From positions 1 through 64,000 of the forward strand of contig NZ_JACHGW010000002.1 of assembly GCF_014202505.1 (NCBI RefSeq): DNA of 64,000 nt. Direction: 5' to 3'. The notes beneath the pieces are model-generated. The model was not told the DNA's origin. It saw only the letters and a program-made list of their open reading frames with translations, and made no database searches. The position numbers and the translations under genes are program-made. Every line of letters starts with the position of its first letter. The stretch's first letter is position 1. The stretch comes from Armatimonas rosea (GTDB taxonomy: Bacteria > Armatimonadota > Armatimonadia > Armatimonadales > Armatimonadaceae). Shown piece by piece: positions 18,452 to 25,655 of the stretch.

Positions 18452-18457
18452 TAGTAT
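18452..18457 (+). promoter_or_regulatory. -10 hexamer, leaderless sigma-factor gene
   Basis: TAGTAT followed by AGAGGCT and the ATG at 18465; one of the closest matches to the window's TAnnnTAGAGnC-ATG pattern. Confidence 0.5.
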
Positions 18458-18464
18458 AGAGGCT

Positions 18465-18974
18465 ATGGACTTTGAGCGGCTCATGGCGCGGCACAAGGAC
18501 GCGGTCTACCGCCAGATGGTGCGGATGTGTGGCAATGCCGATGACGCCGACGATGTGCTCTCGGAGTCGCTGCTGAGCGCCTACCGCGCGATGCACCAGC
18601 TCAGCGATGAGGCCGCGTTCCAGAGCTGGCTGGCGATTATCGCCCGGCGCACCTGTGGCCGTCTCAAGCGCCGCGAGGCCCTGGCACCCGTGCTCCGGCT
18701 GGCAGAGCTGAGCGAGCAGGGGATCGAGCCCGCCTCCGCGGAACCGTCGCTGGACAACCAGGTGATCGAGGCCGAGACCAAGGCGTGCCTTCTCCAGGTC
18801 CTGACCGACCTGCCCCCGCTCTACCGCGAGGTCTACGAGCTCCGCGACCTCCAAGGCCGCCCCGCCAGTGAGGTGGCCGAGCGCCTTGGAATCTCGGTCG
18901 CGGCGGTAAAGTCCCGCCTCCACCGCGCCCGCGCCCTAGTTCGGGCAGGGATCGATAGCGGCCTTAGTGCCTAG
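18465..18974 (+). CDS. ECF-type RNA polymerase sigma factor
   Basis: A 169-aa sigma-70 family protein with region 2 (about residues 8-75, DADDVLSESLLSAYRAMHQL) and region 4 (about 105-160, LPPLYREVYELRDLQGRPASEVAERLGISVAAVKSRLHRAR), joined by a short linker: the usual ECF layout. No anti-sigma gene follows; instead a tiny membrane-protein gene converges on it with a 4-bp overlap. The start at 18465 is supported by the upstream TAGTATAGAGGCT. Confidence 0.92.
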   Translation: MDFERLMARHKDAVYRQMVRMCGNADDADDVLSESLLSAYRAMHQLSDEAAFQSWLAIIARRTCGRLKRREALAPVLRLAELSEQGIEPASAEPSLDNQVIEAETKACLLQVLTDLPPLYREVYELRDLQGRPASEVAERLGISVAAVKSRLHRARALVRAGIDSGLSA

Positions 18975-19129
18975 AGGGTCGCCTTCCCCTTGGTCAGGAA
19001 GTTGATGACGATGATGATCGCCATGACCACTAGGATCAGATGGATCAGTGGCCCTCCAAAGCTCATCACCTGCCCGAAAATCCAAAACGCAAACAGGACC
19101 GTGATAACGGTCCAAAGTAAACTGCTCAT
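18971..19129 (-). CDS. Lmo0937-family small membrane protein
   Basis: A 52-aa peptide with two hydrophobic segments (LLWTVITVLFAFWIFGQV and LIHLILVVMAIIIVINFL) and a short basic tail, matching the lmo0937/DUF5670 family of stress-associated small membrane proteins. The ATG has GGAGG seven bases upstream. Its stop codon shares the palindrome CTAG with the stop of the converging sigma-factor gene. Function unknown. Confidence 0.8.
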   Translation of the reverse strand: MSSLLWTVITVLFAFWIFGQVMSFGGPLIHLILVVMAIIIVINFLTKGKATL

Positions 19130-19318
19130 GGTAAGCCTCCGTGCTCCTTGTAGGATTTAACCTGCTGGTACCCAAAGGACTAAACCACAAACCAGGTTCC
19201 GTAAATCTTAGCGGCGTGTCCACGAAGACAGCGAGGCACGAGGGAGGCTGTTTGTATCTCGCGTGTAAAATTTATAAGAGTCAAATGTGCAGGGGAGTTC
19301 GAAACGGAGCGTCGCGAT

Positions 19319-19600
19319 TTGAAGAAACCTTACACCCGCAAGGGGCATAGGCTCTTTATGACTGGCATCACTCCGCTCCATTGCGCGACCGTCTCTTACC
19401 CGCTCATTCCGAGTTTGCTCCTGGGGCTCTTTCTGTTCTCCCTGAGTGTCCAAGGCTCGGGGGCTATGGCGGGCCTGATCCTGCTGAGCCGGCGGCACAA
19501 GGCCAAGGCATCGTGGCTGCTTCTCGCGTGGGGAGTGAGCGTCCTTGTCGCTGCCTGGCTTGCTCTTCGGTTTGCGGGCTACCAGTCCGTGGGCAGGTAG
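19319..19600 (+). CDS. Small hypothetical membrane protein
   Basis: A frame of 93 codons with two predicted membrane spans ([14 protein letters not shown] and [18 protein letters not shown]) and a basic loop between them. A later ATG at 19358 (MTGITPL) is equally possible. TAAAAT at about 19265 may be its promoter. The 3' end overlaps the converging SDR gene by 22 bp. No family recognised. Confidence 0.5.
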   Translation: MKKPYTRKGHRLFMTGITPLHCATVSYPLIPSLLLGLFLFSLSVQGSGAMAGLILLSRRHKAKASWLLLAWGVSVLVAAWLALRFAGYQSVGR

Positions 19601-21063
19601 TCTTTGAGAAACTTGCCCCAGACATGCTCGCCGGTGTTGATGCCCGCGATAATCGGATCGACAATGCGCGCCGCGCCATCGACAATATCCAGGGGCGGAT
19701 GAAACCCATGCTGGGCCACCTTGCGCTCCGCGATCTGCACCGGGTCTTCGTCGGTGACCCAGCCCGTATCGACTGCGTTCATGTGGATTCCGCTGGCGTG
19801 GTAGTCCGCCGCCGAGGTGCGGGTCATCATGTTGAGCGCGGCCTTTGCCATGTTGGTGTGCGGGTGGCGGGTGGTCTTGAACTTGCGGTAGAACTGCCCC
19901 TCCACGGCCGACACATTGACAATATGCTTGTCGCGCTCCGGGGTGCGCAGCATCAGCGGCTTGAGGCGGGCATTGAGGATATACGGCGCGACCGCGTTGA
20001 CTAGCTGGACCTCCAGCAGTTCCACCGCCGAGACCTCATCGAGCTGGAGACGCCAGGAGTTGCGGTCACGCAGGTCGATCTGCTGGAGGTCTTGGTCCAG
20101 CCGCCCTTCCGGGAAGAGATCCTGCTGGCCCGCGCCCTCGCCGGGGAGGAGTGCCATCTGGGAGAGCTTGGCCGAGGGGAGGAGCTCATAGCCGCGCAGC
20201 CCCTCGTAGCCCCCGAGCAGCTTGCGGGTCGCCTCGGGGAGCATGGAGAGCGGGGCTTGCTCGCCCTCCATCATGTGGGCATAGAACTCCGGGGGGCGGC
20301 GGACGGTCTGGCAGGCGTTGTTGATAATAAAATCGAGCCTTTCGCGGGTATTAAGAAGATGGGAGCAGAACGCCTCGACACTGGGGGTGTGGCGCAGGTC
20401 TAGCCCAAAGATCTCCAGGCGGTCCGCCCACTCGGCGAAATCGGGCTCGCGGGCGTAGCGCTCGGCGGAGTCGCGGGGGAAGCGCGTCACCACGATCAGG
20501 TGCGCCCCGGCGCGGAGCAGCTTGATCCCCGCCTGGTAGCCGATCTTCACGCGTCCGCCGGTCAGTAGCGCCACGCGGCCCCGCAGGTCCGCTAGCTCGG
20601 TGCGCTTGGCGTAGTTGAACGTGGCGCAGCTGGGGCAGAGCTGGTCGTAGAAGTGATGGAGCTGGGTGTAGTGGCGCTTGCAGATGTAGCAGTACTGCGG
20701 CTCGACCGCCTCCCGAAAGTCCGGGTCATCGACCTCTTGCTGGGTATCGTCGCTGGGTGGCGCGTAGTTGGGGGTCACAAAGACCGCCTCACGGCGCAGC
20801 TTACGAATCCCGGTCTCGTGCAGGACGCTCTCCACCTTCTCGCGCTTATCGGCCTTGCGCAGGCGCTTGGTGGCTTTCATTAAGTAGCGATGGCTCGCAT
20901 CGTCGGGGGTGGCGACCTGCCCCGCCGCCTTCAGCAAGCGCGCCAGGTCGTCCTTGGTCAGGTGGGCTAAAAGCGCCCGATCCTCCACAATCGCCTCCAG
21001 GGTCTCCATCGCCGCCCGCACCTGCCGCGTCAGCTCTTCCGGGTTCTCACTTGTCAACATCAC
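19579..21063 (-). CDS. SDR oxidoreductase with N-terminal zinc-knuckle region
   Basis: A 494-aa protein. Residues 1-110 are a charged helical extension. A CYICKRHY...CPSC four-cysteine motif (about 122-142) could bind zinc. A short-chain dehydrogenase domain follows from about 155: [13 protein letters not shown] as the nucleotide loop, DFIINNA, and a C-terminal [15 protein letters not shown] that stands where the YxxxK motif is expected. The usual catalytic tyrosine is not obvious ([12 protein letters not shown]). It could be an SDR that lost part of its active site. It is transcribed away from the next hypothetical gene. Confidence 0.85.
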   Translation of the reverse strand: MMLTSENPEELTRQVRAAMETLEAIVEDRALLAHLTKDDLARLLKAAGQVATPDDASHRYLMKATKRLRKADKREKVESVLHETGIRKLRREAVFVTPNYAPPSDDTQQEVDDPDFREAVEPQYCYICKRHYTQLHHFYDQLCPSCATFNYAKRTELADLRGRVALLTGGRVKIGYQAGIKLLRAGAHLIVVTRFPRDSAERYAREPDFAEWADRLEIFGLDLRHTPSVEAFCSHLLNTRERLDFIINNACQTVRRPPEFYAHMMEGEQAPLSMLPEATRKLLGGYEGLRGYELLPSAKLSQMALLPGEGAGQQDLFPEGRLDQDLQQIDLRDRNSWRLQLDEVSAVELLEVQLVNAVAPYILNARLKPLMLRTPERDKHIVNVSAVEGQFYRKFKTTRHPHTNMAKAALNMMTRTSAADYHASGIHMNAVDTGWVTDEDPVQIAERKVAQHGFHPPLDIVDGAARIVDPIIAGINTGEHVWGKFLKDYLPTDW

Positions 21064-21100
21064 CGCCTATTGTACGGCACGTCAAAACGCACTCGGGCGG

Positions 21101-21106
21101 TAGAAT
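21101..21106 (+). promoter_or_regulatory. -10 hexamer, leaderless gene at 21112
   Basis: TAGAAT followed by GCGCC and the ATG at 21112; a 5-base gap and no Shine-Dalgarno sequence. Confidence 0.45.
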
Positions 21107-21111
21107 GCGCC

Positions 21112-21735
21112 ATGGCCCATGAGAAAGATAGCATCCCTCTGGAGGAGTTTGTCGCGATTGTCTCCGGAGCCGCCGAGGCGCAGCTCACAAAGCGCCAGTC
21201 CACCTTCTTGTGCGTGAAAGCAGGTGAGTATCACTTCCGGGTGACTTTTCGCAACAAGCGCGCGGTCCACTGGCCGCACAAGCGGTTTACGGGCGCGTCC
21301 TTTCATACCGAGCATCCCTTGCTCCTCGACTATACCGATCCGCAGGCGAGCCTCTACTTCAACGCGGTCTCAGCAGATATTCCCTCGTTGGTACAGGAGC
21401 TGGAGCAAGTCACCCAGGAAGTCTTTGGCGGCTGGCGACCTCTCTGGCAGTACCTAAACCACTACGGCACCGACTCCCAAAAGGGCCTTCCTATCGGGGG
21501 GATGTCTAGCATCCTGGAGCATCTCTTTCGGTTCCCTTCCGGGCTTTTTCTACGGGGACCGCTCTCACTGGCTGCACCCGCTCAAGAGATTTTGGACCGT
21601 CACGGAATGCAGAGCGCCCTCTTAGACGATTACACCCCGATCGTGCCGGTGCCACTAGGGGTTTTGCTATTGGGAAATAATGTGCTAATTGCGGAGAGCT
21701 TTGTGGTGGGCCCTGGGGGAAGAGGAGGGGGCTGA
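21112..21735 (+). CDS. Hypothetical protein
   Basis: A 207-aa soluble protein without recognised domain. Its first half contains a run of beta-type segments (FLCVKAGEYHFRVTFRNKRAV), its second half is rich in Leu/Pro. It ends in a Gly-rich tail (VVGPGGRGGG) immediately before repeat F, so the repeat may have replaced the original C-terminus. The start is fixed by TAGAAT at 21101. No functional context can be given. Confidence 0.6.
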   Translation: MAHEKDSIPLEEFVAIVSGAAEAQLTKRQSTFLCVKAGEYHFRVTFRNKRAVHWPHKRFTGASFHTEHPLLLDYTDPQASLYFNAVSADIPSLVQELEQVTQEVFGGWRPLWQYLNHYGTDSQKGLPIGGMSSILEHLFRFPSGLFLRGPLSLAAPAQEILDRHGMQSALLDDYTPIVPVPLGVLLLGNNVLIAESFVVGPGGRGGG

Positions 21736-21849
21736 CAAACAAAAACGACGATCACGCTTCGCTTTGAAGGGATCGTCGGAGTTCGCTTCCTGGGTTTTCC
21801 AGGTCACTATGCATATAGTATATCCCAAAATGGCCTCCCTTCGCCACTC
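21733..21849 (+). repeat. Repeat family F, copy 1
   Basis: A 115-bp element beginning at the stop codon of the preceding gene. Parts: ACGATC...GATCGT stem, CCTGGGTTTTCCAGG hairpin, ACTATGCATATAGT palindrome and a conserved ATATCC..AAATGG. Two further copies in the same orientation follow at 22569 and 23834. Confidence 0.9.
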
Positions 21850-22002
21850 ATATAGGCCGTTATCATGATTATTAAGATTGGAATTGTAGAGGTATATTTT
21901 GTCAATAATGATGGTTTTAAGGGGATGATATTTCGAAATATCTTCCATATATGGATATATCTGTCTCGGAATTATCTCTAAATTGCCGCCGGTTGGAAAC
22001 CG

Positions 22003-22099
22003 GCGTCTGCAGTAGCCTTCGGCTGCAAAGCCCGTTCCGGGCTGGGGAACCGACTCGGTAGCCCGGAACGGGCTTTGCAGCCGAAGGCTACTCAGACGC
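22003..22099. repeat. Long perfect hairpin (family E)
   Basis: Arms of 32 bp at 22012-22043 and 22060-22091 are perfect reverse complements (start GTAGCCTTCGGCTGC), extended by GCGTCTG/CAGACGC outside, around a 16-base loop. It lies between repeat F and the stop of the Nudix gene. The AT-rich 150 bp on its left hold no gene. It may terminate the Nudix transcript or be an inserted element. Confidence 0.85.
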
Positions 22100-22130
22100 C
22101 TAATTTCATTGGGCGAATCAAATGCGGGCG

Positions 22131-22550
22131 CTATTTCGGCACAAAACCACTCTCTCGGAGCTGAGCTAGCGTGGCGAAGAGCGGCTCGGGGAAGTTGTCC
22201 CAGGCGTGCCAGCTCCAGCCGAGGCACTTGTCGGGCTCGCGGCGCTCGGGCGCGCCCAGCGACTCGGGGCAGTCGGCGAGGAGAAAGAGCGTGACGGAGT
22301 GCTTGCCCTCGCTGGGAAAGACTGTGTTGGTGTACGGGCCGGGGCGCACCGTGTCGATTACCAAGCCTGTCTCTTCGAGCACCTCGCGGCGGGCGCAGGT
22401 TTCGAGCGACTCACCAAACTCCAGGTAGCCCCCCGGCGGCGCCCACGTGCCGGCTCCGTGCGTGCCGACGCGCTGGCCGAGGAGGAGCTTCCCCGCACGC
22501 AGCAGCAAGACCGCCACACCGACACGGGGGATAGGAAGGGGAGTTTGCAT
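22131..22550 (-). CDS. Nudix hydrolase
   Basis: A 139-aa MutT/NUDT15-like nucleotide pyrophosphatase. The Nudix box is complete: GGYLEFGESLETCARREVLEETG, split here as GGYLEFGESL and REVLEETG with the three metal-binding glutamates. WAPPGGYLEFGES preceding it is typical of the dCTP/dNTP sanitation group. The start at MQTPLP avoids reading into repeat F, which lies 18 bp upstream and would otherwise supply an artificial 31-residue extension. It is flanked by repeats on both sides. Confidence 0.9.
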   Translation of the reverse strand: MQTPLPIPRVGVAVLLLRAGKLLLGQRVGTHGAGTWAPPGGYLEFGESLETCARREVLEETGLVIDTVRPGPYTNTVFPSEGKHSVTLFLLADCPESLGAPERREPDKCLGWSWHAWDNFPEPLFATLAQLRESGFVPK

Positions 22551-22568
22551 AGAAATAGAAGGGGAGGG

Positions 22569-22686
22569 AGACAAACAAAAATGACGATCACACTTCGCTT
22601 TGAAGGGATCGTCGGGGTTCGTTTCCTGGGTTTTCCAGGTCACTATGGATATAGTATATCCCGAAATGGCCCCGTCGCGCCACTAA
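22569..22686 (+). repeat. Repeat family F, copy 2
   Basis: Same parts and orientation as copy 1 (ACGATC...GATCGT stem, CCTGGGTTTTCCAGG, ACTATGGATATAGT). It lies between the divergent Nudix and TRIC genes, so it cannot serve only as a terminator. From 22700 to 22860 I see no gene, only AT-rich sequence. Confidence 0.9.
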
Positions 22687-22866
22687 GAGATAAGGAAGAG
22701 AGCTCGGTATAAAGAGAGAAATGACGATAGATTTAGCTAGAGGATCTTCTTTTTAGCTAATACAATCTTGAGTTTTTCCTAAGTAATCCCTAGAAAGGTG
22801 TCTCTGATTTGTCTCTATCTATGAAGGCGGAAATTGAGGGTGCCGCCGCGGGTCCTGGGCGGCGAG

Positions 22867-22872
22867 TACAAT
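22867..22872 (+). promoter_or_regulatory. -10 hexamer, leaderless TRIC gene
   Basis: TACAAT followed by AGAGGCA and the ATG at 22880. Confidence 0.5.
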
Positions 22873-22879
22873 AGAGGCA

Positions 22880-23518
22880 ATGGCATGGACGGAGCTGGCG
22901 ACACTGCTGGGAACGGCGCTCTTTGCGGCCTCGGGGGCGCGGGTGGGGGTCCGCAAGGGCTTTGACCTGCTGGGAGTCTTTGTGCTGGGCTGCGTGACGG
23001 CGGTGGGTGGGGGCTCCCTGCGCGATGTGCTCACCGGGCAGACCCCGCCGCAGTGGTTCCGCGACGAGCGCTTGCTCTGGGCGGCGCTGACGGGGAGCCT
23101 ACTGGCATTTCTCTTCTTCCGGCGCCTCGATAAGCGCAAGAGCGAGCTCGATATCCTGGATGCGGCGGGCCTGGCGCTCTTCTCGGCATCGGCGGCGCTG
23201 CGGGGGCTTGAGCTGGGACTGGGGCCGCTCGGGGTGGTGTTTGTGGGGACGGTCTCCGGGGTCGGGGGCGGGGTGATTCGGGACATTCTGGCGCGGGAGA
23301 TCCCCGGAATTTTCCTGCCAGGGGCGCTCTACGCCAGCGCCGCCATTCTCGGGAGCCTCGCGGTCTACGCCCTGCACTTTACACCACTGCCCAGCAACGT
23401 GCTTCTGAGTGTTGGGGCGCTGGTGACCTTTCTGGTGCGCCTGCTCTCCATGCGCTACCAGGTGCGCCTGCCCGCGCACAGTCCTAGAGAATCCGGGACG
23501 ACGCCACCCTGGGAATGA
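22880..23518 (+). CDS. TRIC-type cation channel family protein (UPF0126)
   Basis: A 212-aa membrane protein of the prokaryotic trimeric intracellular cation channel family (YicG-like). Two internal repeats of three spans each carry the glycine-rich kinked motif: FVLGCVTAVGGGSLRDVLTG in the first and VFVGTVSGVGGGVIRDILA in the second, followed by a seventh span. It probably conducts potassium. Its promoter places transcription at the start codon. The YiaA-like gene follows after 48 bp with its own -10 hexamer. Confidence 0.93.
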   Translation: MAWTELATLLGTALFAASGARVGVRKGFDLLGVFVLGCVTAVGGGSLRDVLTGQTPPQWFRDERLLWAALTGSLLAFLFFRRLDKRKSELDILDAAGLALFSASAALRGLELGLGPLGVVFVGTVSGVGGGVIRDILAREIPGIFLPGALYASAAILGSLAVYALHFTPLPSNVLLSVGALVTFLVRLLSMRYQVRLPAHSPRESGTTPPWE

Positions 23519-23554
23519 GGCTTCTGGCTCAGGTGGGGGATGCGGCCCCTGCGC

Positions 23555-23560
23555 GACAAT
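23555..23560 (+). promoter_or_regulatory. -10 hexamer, leaderless YiaA-like gene
   Basis: GACAAT followed by AGAGCC and the ATG at 23567, a 6-base gap. Confidence 0.45.
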
Positions 23561-23566
23561 AGAGCC

Positions 23567-23836
23567 ATGGAACCACGACTACAAGAAGACTCGGCGAGCT
23601 GGATTTTCTTTGTCCACGCCGCTTTTGCGATCGCGCTTTTGGCAATGACGGTGGGAATCTGGCTGCTGCCTGACCCGCTCTGGATCAAGGGGTATCTCGG
23701 GATGGGGCTCTTTTTCACGGTCAGCGCCACGATCACCCTCTCCAAGACCACCCGCGACAACCACGAGGCCCGCAAGCTCCACCATCGGCTGGTGGAGGCA
23801 AAGACGGAGAAGATCCTGACGGAGTACAGCAAATAA
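23567..23836 (+). CDS. YiaA/YiaB-like two-span membrane protein
   Basis: An 89-aa protein matching the YiaAB domain: first span WIFFVHAAFAIALLAMTVGIWLL, second span YLGMGLFFTVSATITLSKTTRDNHE, with the charged LHHRLVEAKTEK tail. The role of this family is unknown. The start at 23567 follows GACAATAGAGCC directly. Repeat F copy 3 begins at its stop codon. Confidence 0.85.
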   Translation: MEPRLQEDSASWIFFVHAAFAIALLAMTVGIWLLPDPLWIKGYLGMGLFFTVSATITLSKTTRDNHEARKLHHRLVEAKTEKILTEYSK

Positions 23837-23947
23837 AAAAACGATCACGCTTCGCAGGGAAGGGATCGTTTTGAGGTTCGTTTCCTGGGTTTCTCAGGTC
23901 ACTATGCATATAGTATATCCTGAAATGGACCTGTCTTGCCACTAAGA
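23834..23947 (+). repeat. Repeat family F, copy 3
   Basis: Starts at the TAA of the YiaA-like gene. It has the A-rich ACGATC...GATCGTTTT stem (usable as a terminator), CCTGGGTTTCTCAGG and the ACTATGCATATAGT palindrome, ending CCACTAAGA as in copy 2. Confidence 0.9.
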
Positions 23948-24099
23948 TGGTGTTAATGGTATTTAATAGAATTGGTGATTTGTCTTGTGGAGATATTTAT
24001 ACTGAGGTCATAAATAGGAGTATGGGAGTTTTGTGGTCTTTATTTTGAAGTTTGCATGTTTCGCATTTGTCTCATAAGGAAGTGGGCTATACTTGGCGA

Positions 24100-24204
24100 A
24101 TGTCAAAGAAACTCTTGCTGGGGCTGCTCGTTGCCTTTCTCGCGGTGGTGGTGGGTGGGATTTTCTTTTTGCGACAGTACTTCGGGCTGGTACAAGGGCT
24201 GTAG
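24100..24204 (+). CDS. Possible small single-span membrane peptide
   Basis: A frame of 34 codons starting MSKKLLLGLLVAFLAVVVGG, that is one basic N-terminus and one membrane span followed by a short tail. GGCTATACT lies about 10-15 bases before. Its stop codon lies inside the -10 hexamer of the next gene. No family can be named; translation is not certain. Confidence 0.4.
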   Translation: MSKKLLLGLLVAFLAVVVGGIFFLRQYFGLVQGL

Positions 24205-24207
24205 AAT
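24202..24207 (+). promoter_or_regulatory. -10 hexamer, leaderless VOC gene
   Basis: TAGAAT followed by AGAGGC and the ATG at 24214, the exact consensus spacing seen elsewhere. Confidence 0.5.
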
Positions 24208-24213
24208 AGAGGC

Positions 24214-24597
24214 ATGCGCATCGAACACTTTGCCCTCAATGTCGCCGAGCCGGTCGCGATGGCCGCCTGGTACGTGGAGAACCTCGGCTTTCGGATCGTC
24301 CGCCATGTGGACAACGCCACCCAGACCCACTTCCTCGCCGATGAGAGCGGCCTCAGCGTGGTGGAGATCTACAACAACCCGCCCGACCAAGTGCCCGACT
24401 ACGCGAGCCTCGATCCGCTGATTGTCCATATCGCCCTGGTCTCCGAAAATCCTGATGCGGACCGGGCGCGGCTGGAGGCTGCGGGCGCTACTTACGCGTC
24501 GGAGGTGCGCCTCCCCGATGGCTCCCAGCTCACCATGCTCCGCGACCCCTGGGGCCTCGCGCTTCAGCTCTGCAAGCGCGGCACGCCGCTCCTGTAG
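24214..24597 (+). CDS. VOC/glyoxalase family protein
   Basis: A 127-aa vicinal-oxygen-chelate protein with two beta-alpha-beta-beta-beta modules. HFALNVAEPVAMAAWYVENLGF opens the domain and MLRDPWGLALQLCKR closes it. Candidate metal ligands are His5, the Glu in VVEIYNN and the His in IVHIALVSE. The substrate is unknown. The next gene (ATP-grasp) starts 6 bp after its stop, so the two are co-transcribed. Confidence 0.88.
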   Translation: MRIEHFALNVAEPVAMAAWYVENLGFRIVRHVDNATQTHFLADESGLSVVEIYNNPPDQVPDYASLDPLIVHIALVSENPDADRARLEAAGATYASEVRLPDGSQLTMLRDPWGLALQLCKRGTPLL

Positions 24598-24603
24598 AGC
24601 CCG

Positions 24604-25503
24604 ATGATCGTCCTGAGCGAGGCCCTCCTCCACGAGACCGCCACGACCCCCGGTGCGCGCGACAACGTCGAGATGACCGAGGCCGCGAGGCTTGCCGGGT
24701 GCCGCATCTACACGATTCCCAAGGACTTTAGCCAGTGTGAGACCGCCGAAAACGCGCTCTGGCATGTCCCGGTGCAGAAGTCGCCGACACGGGGTATCTG
24801 GTGCGGCTTTATCCCGAGCTTGGAGCGCTACACCGCAATCTACGACGAGCTAGCGCGCAAAGATATCTGGCTGCCCAACACCCCCGACGAGCACGCGATT
24901 GCGCTGGAGTTTGACCGGGCCTACGAGCGCCTTGTGGGCATCACCCCCAAGAGTGTGACCCTCACCCGCGCGGAGGACTGGCAAGCCGCTGAAGAGGCGC
25001 TGGGCTACCCGGTCTTCGTGCGCGGCGCGACCCGCTCGCGCAAGGCCGAGGGCTGGAAGGCATGTGTGGCGACCAACCGGAGCGAGCTCCAGAGCCTGGT
25101 CACTGAGCTCTTTGCCCTGCCCTACCGCTCCCGAGGAAAAGTGATCGTCCGGCAGCTCGCCGCCCTGCGCCACACACGGGTCAGCGACGAAGGCTTTCCC
25201 CTGGGCCGCGAGTACCGTGTCTTTCTCTTTGGTGAGGTCGTGCTGGCGTTTGGGTACTACTGGGACGGCGACGATCCCTTGGCGGTACTCACCCCCGACG
25301 AAGAAGCGACGATGCTCTCTCTTGCCAAAGAGGCGGCTCGCCGCGGCGGGATTCCCTTTGTGATCGTCGATATCGGCCAGCAAGAGCGCGGCGCATGGAC
25401 CGTGATTGAGGTGGGGGATGCCCAGTTTGCAGGCACGGGGCACATCGCGCTCCTTCCCCTCTGGAGCGCGATCTGCGAGCACTTGGCACTTCGCCACGGT
25501 TAG
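24604..25503 (+). CDS. ATP-grasp domain protein
   Basis: A 299-aa protein with an ATP-grasp-type C-terminal region: YPVFVRGATRSRKAEGWKAC for the first ATP-binding strand, KVIVRQLAALRHTR and GREYRVFLFGEV in the middle, and WTVIEVGDAQFAG with the metal-binding acidic residues at the end. It resembles the DUF4343-type group whose products are unknown. It probably ligates a carboxylate to an amine. It is coupled to the VOC gene and followed by a palindromic repeat. Confidence 0.75.
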   Translation: MIVLSEALLHETATTPGARDNVEMTEAARLAGCRIYTIPKDFSQCETAENALWHVPVQKSPTRGIWCGFIPSLERYTAIYDELARKDIWLPNTPDEHAIALEFDRAYERLVGITPKSVTLTRAEDWQAAEEALGYPVFVRGATRSRKAEGWKACVATNRSELQSLVTELFALPYRSRGKVIVRQLAALRHTRVSDEGFPLGREYRVFLFGEVVLAFGYYWDGDDPLAVLTPDEEATMLSLAKEAARRGGIPFVIVDIGQQERGAWTVIEVGDAQFAGTGHIALLPLWSAICEHLALRHG

Positions 25504-25649
25504 AGCGGGGCGTCAACGAGCCTCGTCCCTCGGCTGGGAAGGCCTTCGGCCATAAAAAAACTCAGAGGCTTTCTGATGGCCGAAGGCCTTTGCGGCTGAG
25601 CTTGCGACGCCCGCGGGTGCCCTCTGGGTGGCCTCCCTCTCACGGGGGC
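25504..25649. repeat. Palindromic repeat between converging genes
   Basis: Modular element with GGCCTTCGGCC and GATGGCCGAAGGCC arms around A-tract AAAAAAACTCAGAGGC, then GGGTGCCCTCTGGGTGG, shared with 6363 and 8029, and CTCACGGGGGCGA as in family D. It probably also terminates one or both converging genes. Confidence 0.65.
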
Positions 25650-25655
25650 GAAACG

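Noticed and set aside
21733-23947. CRISPR-like array made of the three family F copies
   Set aside because: The copies are over 110 bp, spaced by 836 and 1265 bases with genes in between, so this is not an array.
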